NCBI RefSeq assembly: GCF_000775915.1
Contig: NZ_BBLT01000014.1
Coordinates: forward strand, 1 to 64,000
Source of the DNA: Sporocytophaga myxococcoides
Lineage (GTDB): Bacteria > Bacteroidota > Bacteroidia > Cytophagales > Cytophagaceae
Length of the DNA stretch: 64,000 bases
Direction: 5' to 3'
The translations under genes were made by a program, and so were the position numbers. Positions 35,550 to 43,888 of the stretch are shown piece by piece. The notes beneath the pieces were generated by a model, which did no database searches, was not told the origin of the DNA, and worked only from the letters and a program-made list of their open reading frames with translations. Position 1 is the first letter of the stretch; the number at the start of each line of letters is the position of its first letter.

Positions 35550-37076
35550 ATGAATCCAAGAAAAATTAAATCTGCCCTTATATCAGTTTATTATAAAGAC
35601 GGACTTGACAGAATAGTTAAACTTCTTGACAAACAGGGCGTTAAAATCTATTCCACTGGAGGCACTCAAAAATTCATTGAAGACCTGGGAATAAAAGTTA
35701 CTCCGGTAGAAGAACTAACTACTTATCCGTCAATTCTTGGAGGAAGGGTTAAAACACTTCACCCTAAAATTTTTGGTGGAATTCTTTTCAGAAGAGATTT
35801 TGAACAAGACCAGAAAGAAGTTGCTCAATATGACATACCAAGCCTCGATCTTGTAATAGTAGATTTATACCCATTTGAAGAAACAGTTGCATCCGGTGCT
35901 TCTGACGAAGATATCATCGAAAAAATTGACATAGGAGGAATCTCTCTAATCAGAGGAGCTGCTAAAAACTTTAAGGATGTTGTGATTGTAGCTTCAAAAG
36001 ATCAATATCCTATGCTCGAAAATATTCTTATTGAAAGAAAAGGAGAAACAGATCTTAATGAAAGAAGACTTTTCGCAGGAAGAGCATTTGATATTTCCTC
36101 CCATTACGACACTGCAATATTTAATTATTTCTTTAGCGGAGAAGAAATAAAACACTTTAAGCAAAGTGTAAGAGACTTTCAGGTGCTTCGTTATGGAGAA
36201 AACCCTCATCAGGCAGGTGTATTCTATGGTAAACTTGATGATATGTTTGAGAAACTAAACGGCAAGGAATTATCTTATAACAACCTCCTTGATGTTGATG
36301 CAGCTGTTGGATTAATAGATGAATTTGAAGGGACAACTACCTTTGCAATTCTTAAACACAATAATGCCTGTGGCATAGCTACAGCAAGCTCTCCCAAAGA
36401 AGCTTATCTGAAAGCATTAGCGGCTGATCCTGTTTCTGCTTTTGGAGGTGTAATCATCACCGGATCTAAAATTGACATTGCAACAGCTGAAGAGCTAAAC
36501 AAGCTTTTCTTCGAAGTATTAATTGCTCCGGATTTTGAAAAAGATGCACTTGAATTACTTACTTCGAAAAAAAATCGAATCTTATTAAGGAGAAAATCCG
36601 TTACACTCCCTTCAAGACAGTTTAAAACACTTCTTAACGGAGTTATAGAACAGGAAAAAGATTTAAAAAAGGAAACAGAGGAAGAACTAAAACCTGTAAC
36701 CAATCGTTTTCCATCCGACAAAGAAAAAAGAGCTTTGTTGTTTGCCAACAAAATCTGTAAGCATACCAAATCCAATGCAATCGTATTGGCAGTAGACGGA
36801 CAGATGATTTCAAGCGGAGTAGGTCAGACCTCAAGAGTAGATGCACTCAGACAAGCGATTGAAAAAGCCAAAAGTTTTGGATTCTCCCTTGAAGGAGCAG
36901 TAATGGCATCCGACGCATTCTTCCCTTTCCCTGACTGCGTTGAAATAGCTGATAAAGCTGGTATCAAAGCAGTAATACAACCGGGAGGGTCAATTAAAGA
37001 TCAAGAGTCAATAGACTATTGCAATGCACATGAAATAGCCATGGTCCTGACTGGATTCAGGCATTTCAAGCACTAA
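35550..37076 (+). CDS. purH: Bifunctional AICAR transformylase / IMP cyclohydrolase
   Basis: A 508-residue enzyme for the last two steps to IMP. The N-terminal IMP cyclohydrolase (MGS-like fold: SALISVYYKDGL, YSTGGTQKFIED, GGRVKTLHPKIFGGIL) spans about 1-190. The C-terminal AICAR transformylase follows (RYGENPHQAG, LKHNNACGIA with the catalytic Lys-His, SAFGGVI, SDAFFPFPD). Length is normal. It is 19 bases after purN and together they form a two-gene purine unit. Confidence 0.96.
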   Translation: MNPRKIKSALISVYYKDGLDRIVKLLDKQGVKIYSTGGTQKFIEDLGIKVTPVEELTTYPSILGGRVKTLHPKIFGGILFRRDFEQDQKEVAQYDIPSLDLVIVDLYPFEETVASGASDEDIIEKIDIGGISLIRGAAKNFKDVVIVASKDQYPMLENILIERKGETDLNERRLFAGRAFDISSHYDTAIFNYFFSGEEIKHFKQSVRDFQVLRYGENPHQAGVFYGKLDDMFEKLNGKELSYNNLLDVDAAVGLIDEFEGTTTFAILKHNNACGIATASSPKEAYLKALAADPVSAFGGVIITGSKIDIATAEELNKLFFEVLIAPDFEKDALELLTSKKNRILLRRKSVTLPSRQFKTLLNGVIEQEKDLKKETEEELKPVTNRFPSDKEKRALLFANKICKHTKSNAIVLAVDGQMISSGVGQTSRVDALRQAIEKAKSFGFSLEGAVMASDAFFPFPDCVEIADKAGIKAVIQPGGSIKDQESIDYCNAHEIAMVLTGFRHFKH

Positions 37077-37093
37077 AAATGAGTATAATTTCT

Positions 37094-37122
37094 TTTGATT
37101 TAAAAACAAATTTGTAAATTTC
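37094..37122 (+). promoter_or_regulatory. Probable promoter of the mre operon
   Basis: TTTG at 37094-37097, 17 bases, then TAAATTTC at 37115-37122, one base off TAnnTTTG. The mreB ATG is at 37166. Confidence 0.45.
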
Positions 37123-37165
37123 ACAGTATTAAAAGGATTAGTTTAAATCAGGATTTTTAATAAGC

Positions 37166-38191
37166 ATGGGATTATTTGATTTTTTCACCAGTGATATCGC
37201 AATTGACCTGGGAACAGCAAATACCTTAATCATCTATAAGGACAAAATTGTGGTTGATGAACCATCAATAATTGCCCTTGACAAGATTACAGGTAAGGTA
37301 AGAGCAATTGGCCGGGAAGCAATGCAAATGCATGAGAAGACTCATGAGAACATCAAAACCATCAGACCTCTTAAAGACGGCGTAATCGCCGACTTCCATG
37401 CTGCCGAGCACATGATAAGAGGACTTATCAAGTTAATTGATGGAGGAAAAAGATTCTTCGGTGCATCTCACAGGATGGTCATATGTATCCCTTCAGGAAT
37501 CACAGAAGTAGAAAAAAGAGCCGTACGTGACTCTGCAGAACATGCAGGCGCAAAAGAAGTTTATATGATACATGAGCCGATCGCAGCCGCAATTGGTCTT
37601 GGAATCGATATCGAACAACCAGTAGGTTCTATGATCGTCGATATCGGAGGAGGGACAACAGAGATTGCAGTGATCGCACTTTCAGGTATTGTTTGCGAAC
37701 AGTCTATCAGAGTAGCAGGTGATGTCTTCAATAAAGACATCCTCGACTATATGAGAAGACAGCACAACTTGCTTATTGGTGAAAGATCTGCAGAAAGAGT
37801 AAAAATCGAAGTTGGTTCAGCGCTTACTGAACTTGATAATCCTCCTGAAGATTATGAAATAAGAGGAAGAGACCTGATGACTGGTATTCCGAAAATTATA
37901 AAAGTAACTTATTCAGAAATTGCTTTTGCACTTGACAAATCTGTTTCAAAAATTGAGGAAGCAGTGCTGAAAGCCCTTGAGATTTCTCCCCCGGAGCTTA
38001 GTGCCGATATCTATGATAATGGTATTCACCTTACAGGAGGAGGAGCACTTCTTAGAGGATTGGATAAGAGATTGGCAATGAAAACCAAACTTCCGATACA
38101 CGTGGCTGAAGATCCACTTCGCGCTGTAGTAAGAGGGACTGGAATGGCCATAAAAGAATTTGATAAATACAGAGCAGTATTGATGACTTAA
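37166..38191 (+). CDS. mreB: Rod-shape actin homologue MreB
   Basis: A 341-residue bacterial actin that forms filaments on the inner membrane and guides side-wall peptidoglycan synthesis. Phosphate 1 motif DLGTANTLIIY (about 14-24), VDIGGGTTEIAV (phosphate 2, about 158-169) and HLTGGGALLRGL (adenosine, about 287-298) are intact. The N-terminal MGLFDFF provides a membrane-inserting hydrophobic patch. First gene of mreB-mreC-mreD-mrdA-rodA. Confidence 0.97.
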   Translation: MGLFDFFTSDIAIDLGTANTLIIYKDKIVVDEPSIIALDKITGKVRAIGREAMQMHEKTHENIKTIRPLKDGVIADFHAAEHMIRGLIKLIDGGKRFFGASHRMVICIPSGITEVEKRAVRDSAEHAGAKEVYMIHEPIAAAIGLGIDIEQPVGSMIVDIGGGTTEIAVIALSGIVCEQSIRVAGDVFNKDILDYMRRQHNLLIGERSAERVKIEVGSALTELDNPPEDYEIRGRDLMTGIPKIIKVTYSEIAFALDKSVSKIEEAVLKALEISPPELSADIYDNGIHLTGGGALLRGLDKRLAMKTKLPIHVAEDPLRAVVRGTGMAIKEFDKYRAVLMT

Positions 38192-38198
38192 AATTTAA

Positions 38199-39038
38199 AT
38201 GCACAGGTTATTTCATTTTTTATACCAGTATAAGGCATTTCTTTTTTTTCTGATTCTCGAAGCCATATGTGTATGGCTCATAATCAGAAACAACAGTTAT
38301 CAAAGCGCATCCTATTTTAATACTTCAAATTACGTTGTTGGTGAAATTCTTCAAACAACCAACAACGTAACTGAGTATTTTAATCTTAAGGATGTAAACA
38401 CTCAGCTTGCAGGAGAAAACGCAAGGCTGAAGCGACTGCTTACCAAAGAATACCAAAAAAAGGATTTTATCATTGGCAATAAATCAGAATTTTTAAAAGC
38501 CAACCAATACAATTACATTCCTGCAAAAGTTGTAAATAATTCCACAAGTCGATTTACCAATTATATTACAGTAGACAAGGGAACTCTTGACGGAATCAAA
38601 CCCGGTATGGGGGTTATTGCTCAGGATGGAATTGTCGGAAAAGTTAAATCTTGCTCCGAAAATTTCTCAACAATTATTTCGTTGTTACATGAGAAATGGA
38701 GTGTATCAGCAAAAATCGCAGATGGAGAAATTGACGGAATTGTAAAATGGCAAGGAATGGATCCTGCTGTAGCGGACCTTCAGTATGTGGGTAGGCATCA
38801 CCATTTCCAAATTGGAGACAGTGTTGTTACATCAGGCTACAATACCTTGTTTCCTCCCGGAGTTTTAATAGGGAGAATTCAAAATTTCAAAATAGATCAG
38901 GGAAAACCATTTTACAAAATCAATGTTAAACTGGCCACTGACTTTACAAGTCTGAGATATGTTTATGTAATTGAAAATTACTTAAAAGCCGAAAAAGATT
39001 CACTGGAATACCAGAATAATTATTCATCTGACGAATGA
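38199..39038 (+). CDS. mreC: Rod-shape protein MreC
   Basis: A 279-residue protein with one N-terminal membrane helix (about 12-28), a coiled coil (about 60-90, containing LAGENARLKRLLTKEYQKK) and a C-terminal double beta-barrel domain (ITVDKGTLDGIKPGMGVIAQDGIVGKV, about 125-150). It links MreB to the PBP2-RodA synthase from the periplasmic side. Its stop overlaps the mreD start by four bases (ATGA). Confidence 0.92.
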   Translation: MHRLFHFLYQYKAFLFFLILEAICVWLIIRNNSYQSASYFNTSNYVVGEILQTTNNVTEYFNLKDVNTQLAGENARLKRLLTKEYQKKDFIIGNKSEFLKANQYNYIPAKVVNNSTSRFTNYITVDKGTLDGIKPGMGVIAQDGIVGKVKSCSENFSTIISLLHEKWSVSAKIADGEIDGIVKWQGMDPAVADLQYVGRHHHFQIGDSVVTSGYNTLFPPGVLIGRIQNFKIDQGKPFYKINVKLATDFTSLRYVYVIENYLKAEKDSLEYQNNYSSDE

Positions 39039-39550
39039 GAAGCAGATCAATCATAATGCCCATATTTCTGATTATCCTGTTTTGGGTATTACAAATTTTG
39101 ATATTCAGAAATTTTGCCTTCTTCAATATGGCATTTTGCTATATCTATATTGGCTTTATACTTATGCTGCCATACGAGATTCCGCATCTGCTCACCATGA
39201 TTATAGCCATGGCCTTCGGCTTTACAATTGACATATTCTATGACACCGTTGGTATGCATATGGCAGCCTGCGTTTTCATAGCTTATATTCGACCATATGT
39301 AATAAATGTGCTTACCCCTAGAGGTGGTTACGATGCTACCATGGAAATTTCCATCCAGTCCCTTGGGTTTCAATGGTTCGCTTCTTACGCCGCGGTACTC
39401 ATATTTATTCATCATACGCTTCTTTTTGCTATTGAAGCCTGGGGACTTAATGTCTTCTTTCAGGCAATTGGCAAAATTGTATTAAGCTCAATATTTACTT
39501 TCGGGGTCTTCACCCTGCTACAGTTTCTGCTTTTCTCCCGCAAAAGATAA
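39035..39550 (+). CDS. mreD: Rod-shape protein MreD
   Basis: A 171-residue membrane protein with about five segments, of the small poorly conserved MreD family. The call rests on size, hydropathy, the FGFTIDIFYDTVGMHMAACVF segment (which includes the usual D-x-F..T.G.h motif) and position between mreC and mrdA. It is probably translationally coupled to mreC through the four-base overlap. Confidence 0.88.
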   Translation: MRSRSIIMPIFLIILFWVLQILIFRNFAFFNMAFCYIYIGFILMLPYEIPHLLTMIIAMAFGFTIDIFYDTVGMHMAACVFIAYIRPYVINVLTPRGGYDATMEISIQSLGFQWFASYAAVLIFIHHTLLFAIEAWGLNVFFQAIGKIVLSSIFTFGVFTLLQFLLFSRKR

Positions 39551-41383
39551 ATGTTCAGAGATAGAAAAAATATTGTTCAGTTGATTTTCATATTGACTGG
39601 AGCAGTCTTTATTGTAAGACTGTTTTTTATTCAGGTACTGGATTCAAGATATAAATTTGAAGCCCAGAACAATGTTATGCGCCGCATAATTGAATACCCT
39701 TACCGAGGTCTGATCTATGACCGAAAAGGTAAGATACTTGTATTCAACACTCCTGTATTTGACTTAATGGTTGTACCCAAGGAAGTACAAATAAAGGATA
39801 CGCTTACCTTCTGTAAACGCTTTGGAATCTCCAAAGAAGAATTTGTAAAAAAAATCAAAGAAGCAAGGGATTATTCATCTGTAAAACCAACCGCTTTTTT
39901 AAAACAACTTTCTATCGCTGACTTTGCCAAGGTACAGGACTTCCTGATTGACTATCCTGGATTTTACCCCCAGGCAAGGACCATCCGCTCCTACCCGCAC
40001 CGAAGTCTCGCCAATGCTCTAGGCTATATCGGGGAAATTTCTAAAAAACAACTGGAAAAACAAGAAAGTAAGTATTACCTCCAGGGCGATTACATTGGTA
40101 TATCTGGGCTCGAAGCAAGTTATGAAGAATTGTTAAGAGGCCAAAGAGGTGTAAAGTATATGATGGTGAATGTTAGAGGAGTTGAAAAAGGATCTTTCAG
40201 AGACGGAATTTATGATACCATTTCTGTGCCCGGTGAAAATCTTTATACAAGTATTGACCTGGAACTTCAACAATACGGAGAAAGGTTAATGGAAAATAAA
40301 ATTGGAAGTGTTGTAGCAATTGAACCAGGAACTGGAGAAATTCTTGCCTTTATTTCCAGTCCTTCCTATGATCCTAATATATTGGCTGGCAGACACTTTT
40401 CCGAAAATTACCGAAAACTGGAGAAAGATAGTTTAAAACCATTATTTAACAGACCTTTAATGGCAATGTACCCTCCAGGGTCAATTTTTAAAATAGTTCA
40501 GGCTCTTGTTGGACAACAAATGGGAATTTTGACTCCTCATACTACGTTTGCATGCAACAGATCATGGGGGCCAAATTGTCACAACCACCCATCCCCGCTA
40601 AATCTTTTGGGATCGCTACAATGGTCCTGTAATCCATATTATTATATGGCCTTCAGGAACATGATTCAGCAGGGAAAACATGAAAATAAATTTAAGGATT
40701 CCAGAATAGGATATATACAATGGAGAGATTTGATTATGTCATATGGATTTGGGCAAAAACTAGGTGTAGACTTACCTAATATGAAAGCAGGATATATTCC
40801 GTCTCCGGAATTTTATGACAAATGGTATGGTTATAATGGCTGGAAACATTCGACGATACGATCACTTGATATTGGGCAGGGAGAGGTAATGATTGTACCG
40901 ATTCAAATGGCTAATATGGCAGCTACAATTGCCAATCAAGGGTTTTACTATGCTCCTCATTTTGTAAAATATATTGGAAAAAATAAGGAAGTTCCAGAGC
41001 AATACAAGGAAAAACATTACGCCAAAGTTGACAAAAAATATTATCCTGTGGTAATCGATGCAATGGAAATGGTAGTGAATGGAGGAACTGCTTCAATCTT
41101 TAATAGGATTGACGGAATGAAAGTATGTGGTAAAACGGGAACAGTTGAAAACCCTCACGGAAAGGACCATTCCGTATATATTACATTTGCTCCAAAAGAA
41201 GATCCTAAAATCGCCATTGCAGTTTTTGTTGAAAATGCAGGATTCGGAGCAATGACAGCGGCGCCTATTGCAAGATTAATGATGGAAAAATACCTGAACG
41301 ATACCATCACTAAACCACATATTGAAAAATACATCCTGGAAAAAGATTTTATCCATAGGAATAAGACAGCTTTGAAAAAATAA
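39551..41383 (+). CDS. mrdA: Penicillin-binding protein 2 (elongasome transpeptidase)
   Basis: A 610-residue class B PBP with an N-terminal membrane anchor (about 8-28), the pedestal domain beginning YPYRGLIYDRKGKIL, and the transpeptidase domain. Active-site SxxK is S311-I-F-K314 (PPGSIFK), and KTG lies in CGKTGTVENPHG at about 520. It cross-links peptidoglycan made by RodA. The gene begins right after the mreD stop and ends one base before rodA. Confidence 0.95.
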   Translation: MFRDRKNIVQLIFILTGAVFIVRLFFIQVLDSRYKFEAQNNVMRRIIEYPYRGLIYDRKGKILVFNTPVFDLMVVPKEVQIKDTLTFCKRFGISKEEFVKKIKEARDYSSVKPTAFLKQLSIADFAKVQDFLIDYPGFYPQARTIRSYPHRSLANALGYIGEISKKQLEKQESKYYLQGDYIGISGLEASYEELLRGQRGVKYMMVNVRGVEKGSFRDGIYDTISVPGENLYTSIDLELQQYGERLMENKIGSVVAIEPGTGEILAFISSPSYDPNILAGRHFSENYRKLEKDSLKPLFNRPLMAMYPPGSIFKIVQALVGQQMGILTPHTTFACNRSWGPNCHNHPSPLNLLGSLQWSCNPYYYMAFRNMIQQGKHENKFKDSRIGYIQWRDLIMSYGFGQKLGVDLPNMKAGYIPSPEFYDKWYGYNGWKHSTIRSLDIGQGEVMIVPIQMANMAATIANQGFYYAPHFVKYIGKNKEVPEQYKEKHYAKVDKKYYPVVIDAMEMVVNGGTASIFNRIDGMKVCGKTGTVENPHGKDHSVYITFAPKEDPKIAIAVFVENAGFGAMTAAPIARLMMEKYLNDTITKPHIEKYILEKDFIHRNKTALKK

Positions 41384-41384
41384 T

Positions 41385-42683
41385 ATGCGTCAAGATGATA
41401 ATTTATCAAAAAGTATAGATTGGCTCACCGTAGGCTTCTATGCTATTTTCGTGGTTGCAGGTTGGTTGAATGTTTTCGCAGCAGTATACGATGCAGAAGC
41501 ACAGCAGAATATATTTGATTTTTCTTTAAACTCAGGGAAACAGTTGGTCTGGATAGGTACATCCGTTGTCCTTATTATATTGATCCTTGTCATTGACTAT
41601 AAATTTTACAACACCTTTGCATACATTATGTATGGGTTAATGATCTTGCTCCTAATAGCCACCATCTTCCTCGGAACAGAAGCAAAAGGTTCCAGATCCT
41701 GGTTTGAAATAGGATCACTGAGAATTCAGCCGGCCGAGTTTGCCAAGTTTATAACTGCCCTTGCACTTGCTACATATTTAGGGAAAATCAACATTAAATT
41801 CGAAAAACTTCAGACTAAACTCATATGTGCCCTGATCATCGGATTACCAGCAATATGTATATTACTACAGAATGAAACAGGCTCTGTTCTGGTTTTCAGC
41901 GCATTTATTCTTGTTCTGTATAGAGAAGGGCTTTCTCCTCTCATACTTATTCTGGGTCTTGTCAGTGTTATTCTATTTATCCTGGCCCTTATATTTCCTC
42001 CAAATGTCATTGTTCAGGTTATAGTAGGATTAGGGATTCTTGCCCTTATCTATATTATCACTTCCAGAAAGAAAAGTACCAAAATCCGGACATTAGTGAT
42101 CAGATCTGCTTTTGTTCTGGCAGGTTGCATTATTTGTATTGCAACTGCATTCAGTGTAGACTTCTTTGTAAACAAAGTTTTACAGGACCACCAAAAAAAG
42201 AGAATTCTCGTTCTGGTAAATCCTGATATAGACCCTCTCGGAGCAGGCTATAATGTTACTCAGTCAAAGATCGCAATTGGTTCAGGCGAATTCCTTGGGA
42301 AAGGTTTTCTTGAAGGTACGCAAACTAAATTTGACTTCGTACCAGAGCAAAGTACGGACTTTATCTTTTGCACTATCGGAGAAGAGCATGGTTGGCTTGG
42401 GAGTACAATCCTTATTGTAATGTATGTACTTTTCATGATGCGACTCGTTTATCTTGCAGAGCGACAAAAGGATAAATTTGCAAGAATTTACGGGTATTCT
42501 GTTGCATGCATTATATTCTTCCACTTTATGGTAAATATAGGAATGACAATTGGAATTTTTCCTGTTATAGGCATTCCGCTTCCATTCTTCAGCTATGGCG
42601 GCTCATCACTGTGGTCATTTACAATACTGCTATTTATATTCTTAAAGCTGGATGCACACAGACGACAGCTGCTAAGTCACTAA
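41385..42683 (+). CDS. rodA: Rod-shape SEDS glycosyltransferase RodA
   Basis: A 432-residue SEDS-family protein with about ten membrane segments, the peptidoglycan polymerase partner of PBP2. Family hallmarks are RSWFEIGSLRIQPAEFAKF (about 105-123), DPLGAGYNVTQSKIAIGSG, EQSTDFIFCTIGEEHGWLG and the C-terminal PVIGIPLPFFSYGGSSLW. A longer loop than in E. coli RodA lies around 220-290. It is the last gene of the rod-shape operon; its stop overlaps the end of the convergent 350-residue gene by four bases. Confidence 0.95.
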   Translation: MRQDDNLSKSIDWLTVGFYAIFVVAGWLNVFAAVYDAEAQQNIFDFSLNSGKQLVWIGTSVVLIILILVIDYKFYNTFAYIMYGLMILLLIATIFLGTEAKGSRSWFEIGSLRIQPAEFAKFITALALATYLGKINIKFEKLQTKLICALIIGLPAICILLQNETGSVLVFSAFILVLYREGLSPLILILGLVSVILFILALIFPPNVIVQVIVGLGILALIYIITSRKKSTKIRTLVIRSAFVLAGCIICIATAFSVDFFVNKVLQDHQKKRILVLVNPDIDPLGAGYNVTQSKIAIGSGEFLGKGFLEGTQTKFDFVPEQSTDFIFCTIGEEHGWLGSTILIVMYVLFMMRLVYLAERQKDKFARIYGYSVACIIFFHFMVNIGMTIGIFPVIGIPLPFFSYGGSSLWSFTILLFIFLKLDAHRRQLLSH

Positions 42684-43732
42684 TAAAATTTACGACTTAC
42701 GATTTCAAAAAAATCCTGAACAGTTTTCCTGTTTAAATCCCATTTCCATTTTGGAAGGTATTTATCCTTTAATAATTGTTTGGCTTCTTCAAGTTCAGTA
42801 CAATTATTAATCTCAGCAAGAGCTGCTTCATATTCACCACTGTGACCTGAAAATAATTCACTTATAAAAATAAACTTTTGATTAAGTGGAATAGCAGATT
42901 TGATATCAAAAATTTTGCTTTTTACATGCATCCCTGAATTTGACACATTTTGCTGTTTAAGCATATCATTCAGAGTAAGTTGTGATTTTGAATAGGTCTG
43001 ATTAAGTGTCGTGTTTTCTTTTGTCGGACTGGAAGCCGTTTCTACAACGGTTGGAATATCTATTGATTTCTTTATACTACTTTCTTCTTTTCTCTCTTCA
43101 ACTTTTAAAGAAGCAATCTGCTCTTCTAAAATAAACTCCTTAGGATTAATTACTAGTAATGATGAAAACTGCTCAAGAATGGGCTGAATAGAATCAAAAT
43201 AATCTGAATGTTCGGAGTAAAGGCTTGCCATCTCATTAAACTCATTTTCTTGAGTATCTGGCTTTACCTTGTTAATGATACTTTCTGAAAACCTTTTGTG
43301 TACCTTGTAGAATTTAAGATTTTTCTTCAGCCCTTCAATATTTTGTCCTGACTGAATGAGTTCTGTTTTTATATATTCTTTAGGATTTATGATATAAATA
43401 ATAGCCTCGTAAATAGCTTTTTGGAGCAGAGGGCGGAAAAATTCCTTTTTTATTAGGATATGGTTTGAAAGAATATTCAAAAAAACTTCTACTCCGTTTT
43501 TGACTTCTTCATTTTCATAATCAAAATATGGACTCCTAAGTTTGGTAGTTTCCTCCTTCCACTTATCCATTAAAACTTTTAACACAAAAAAATTAACCTG
43601 ATCAATTTTACAAAATCGGACTATCTGACTGCCAGATATAGTTAAATTATTAGAGAAAAATTCAGAAGTAAGCTTTTCAGCTAATGCAACTGAATAAGAC
43701 TCACTTTTAGGTAAATTAACTCTTACAGACAT
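42680..43732 (-). CDS. Conserved-looking hypothetical protein beside porZ
   Basis: A 350-residue soluble protein without signal peptide. The first 200 residues are helical, a Ser/Thr/Lys-rich linker spans about 205-265, and a compact C-terminal segment follows (IPLNQKFIFISELFSGHSGEYEAALAEI, then LEEAKQLLKDKYLPKWKWD). I recall this C-terminal pattern (NxKF.FI.ELF.G....Y..A...IN) from hypothetical proteins of Bacteroidota, but no function is known to me. It converges with rodA (four-base overlap) and is divergent from porZ. Confidence 0.75.
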   Translation of the reverse strand: MSVRVNLPKSESYSVALAEKLTSEFFSNNLTISGSQIVRFCKIDQVNFFVLKVLMDKWKEETTKLRSPYFDYENEEVKNGVEVFLNILSNHILIKKEFFRPLLQKAIYEAIIYIINPKEYIKTELIQSGQNIEGLKKNLKFYKVHKRFSESIINKVKPDTQENEFNEMASLYSEHSDYFDSIQPILEQFSSLLVINPKEFILEEQIASLKVEERKEESSIKKSIDIPTVVETASSPTKENTTLNQTYSKSQLTLNDMLKQQNVSNSGMHVKSKIFDIKSAIPLNQKFIFISELFSGHSGEYEAALAEINNCTELEEAKQLLKDKYLPKWKWDLNRKTVQDFFEIVSRKFY

Positions 43733-43862
43733 ACTCGACTCTTTATTTTATAAAACGGATTTCGGTTTATTTTTTTATATAAAACCAGGATTTTATCAAA
43801 TTTGAAAAAAAATATTCACTTTTCCTTTTTAGGCGAATGTAATAATTATTGTTTTTCGAAGT

Positions 43863-43870
43863 TATATTTG
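43863..43870 (+). promoter_or_regulatory. Promoter -7 element of porZ
   Basis: TATATTTG matches TAnnTTTG exactly, 18 bases before the porZ ATG at 43889. No clear TTTG lies 17-20 bases upstream. Confidence 0.5.
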
Positions 43871-43888
43871 GGCTGATGTCTTTTTATT

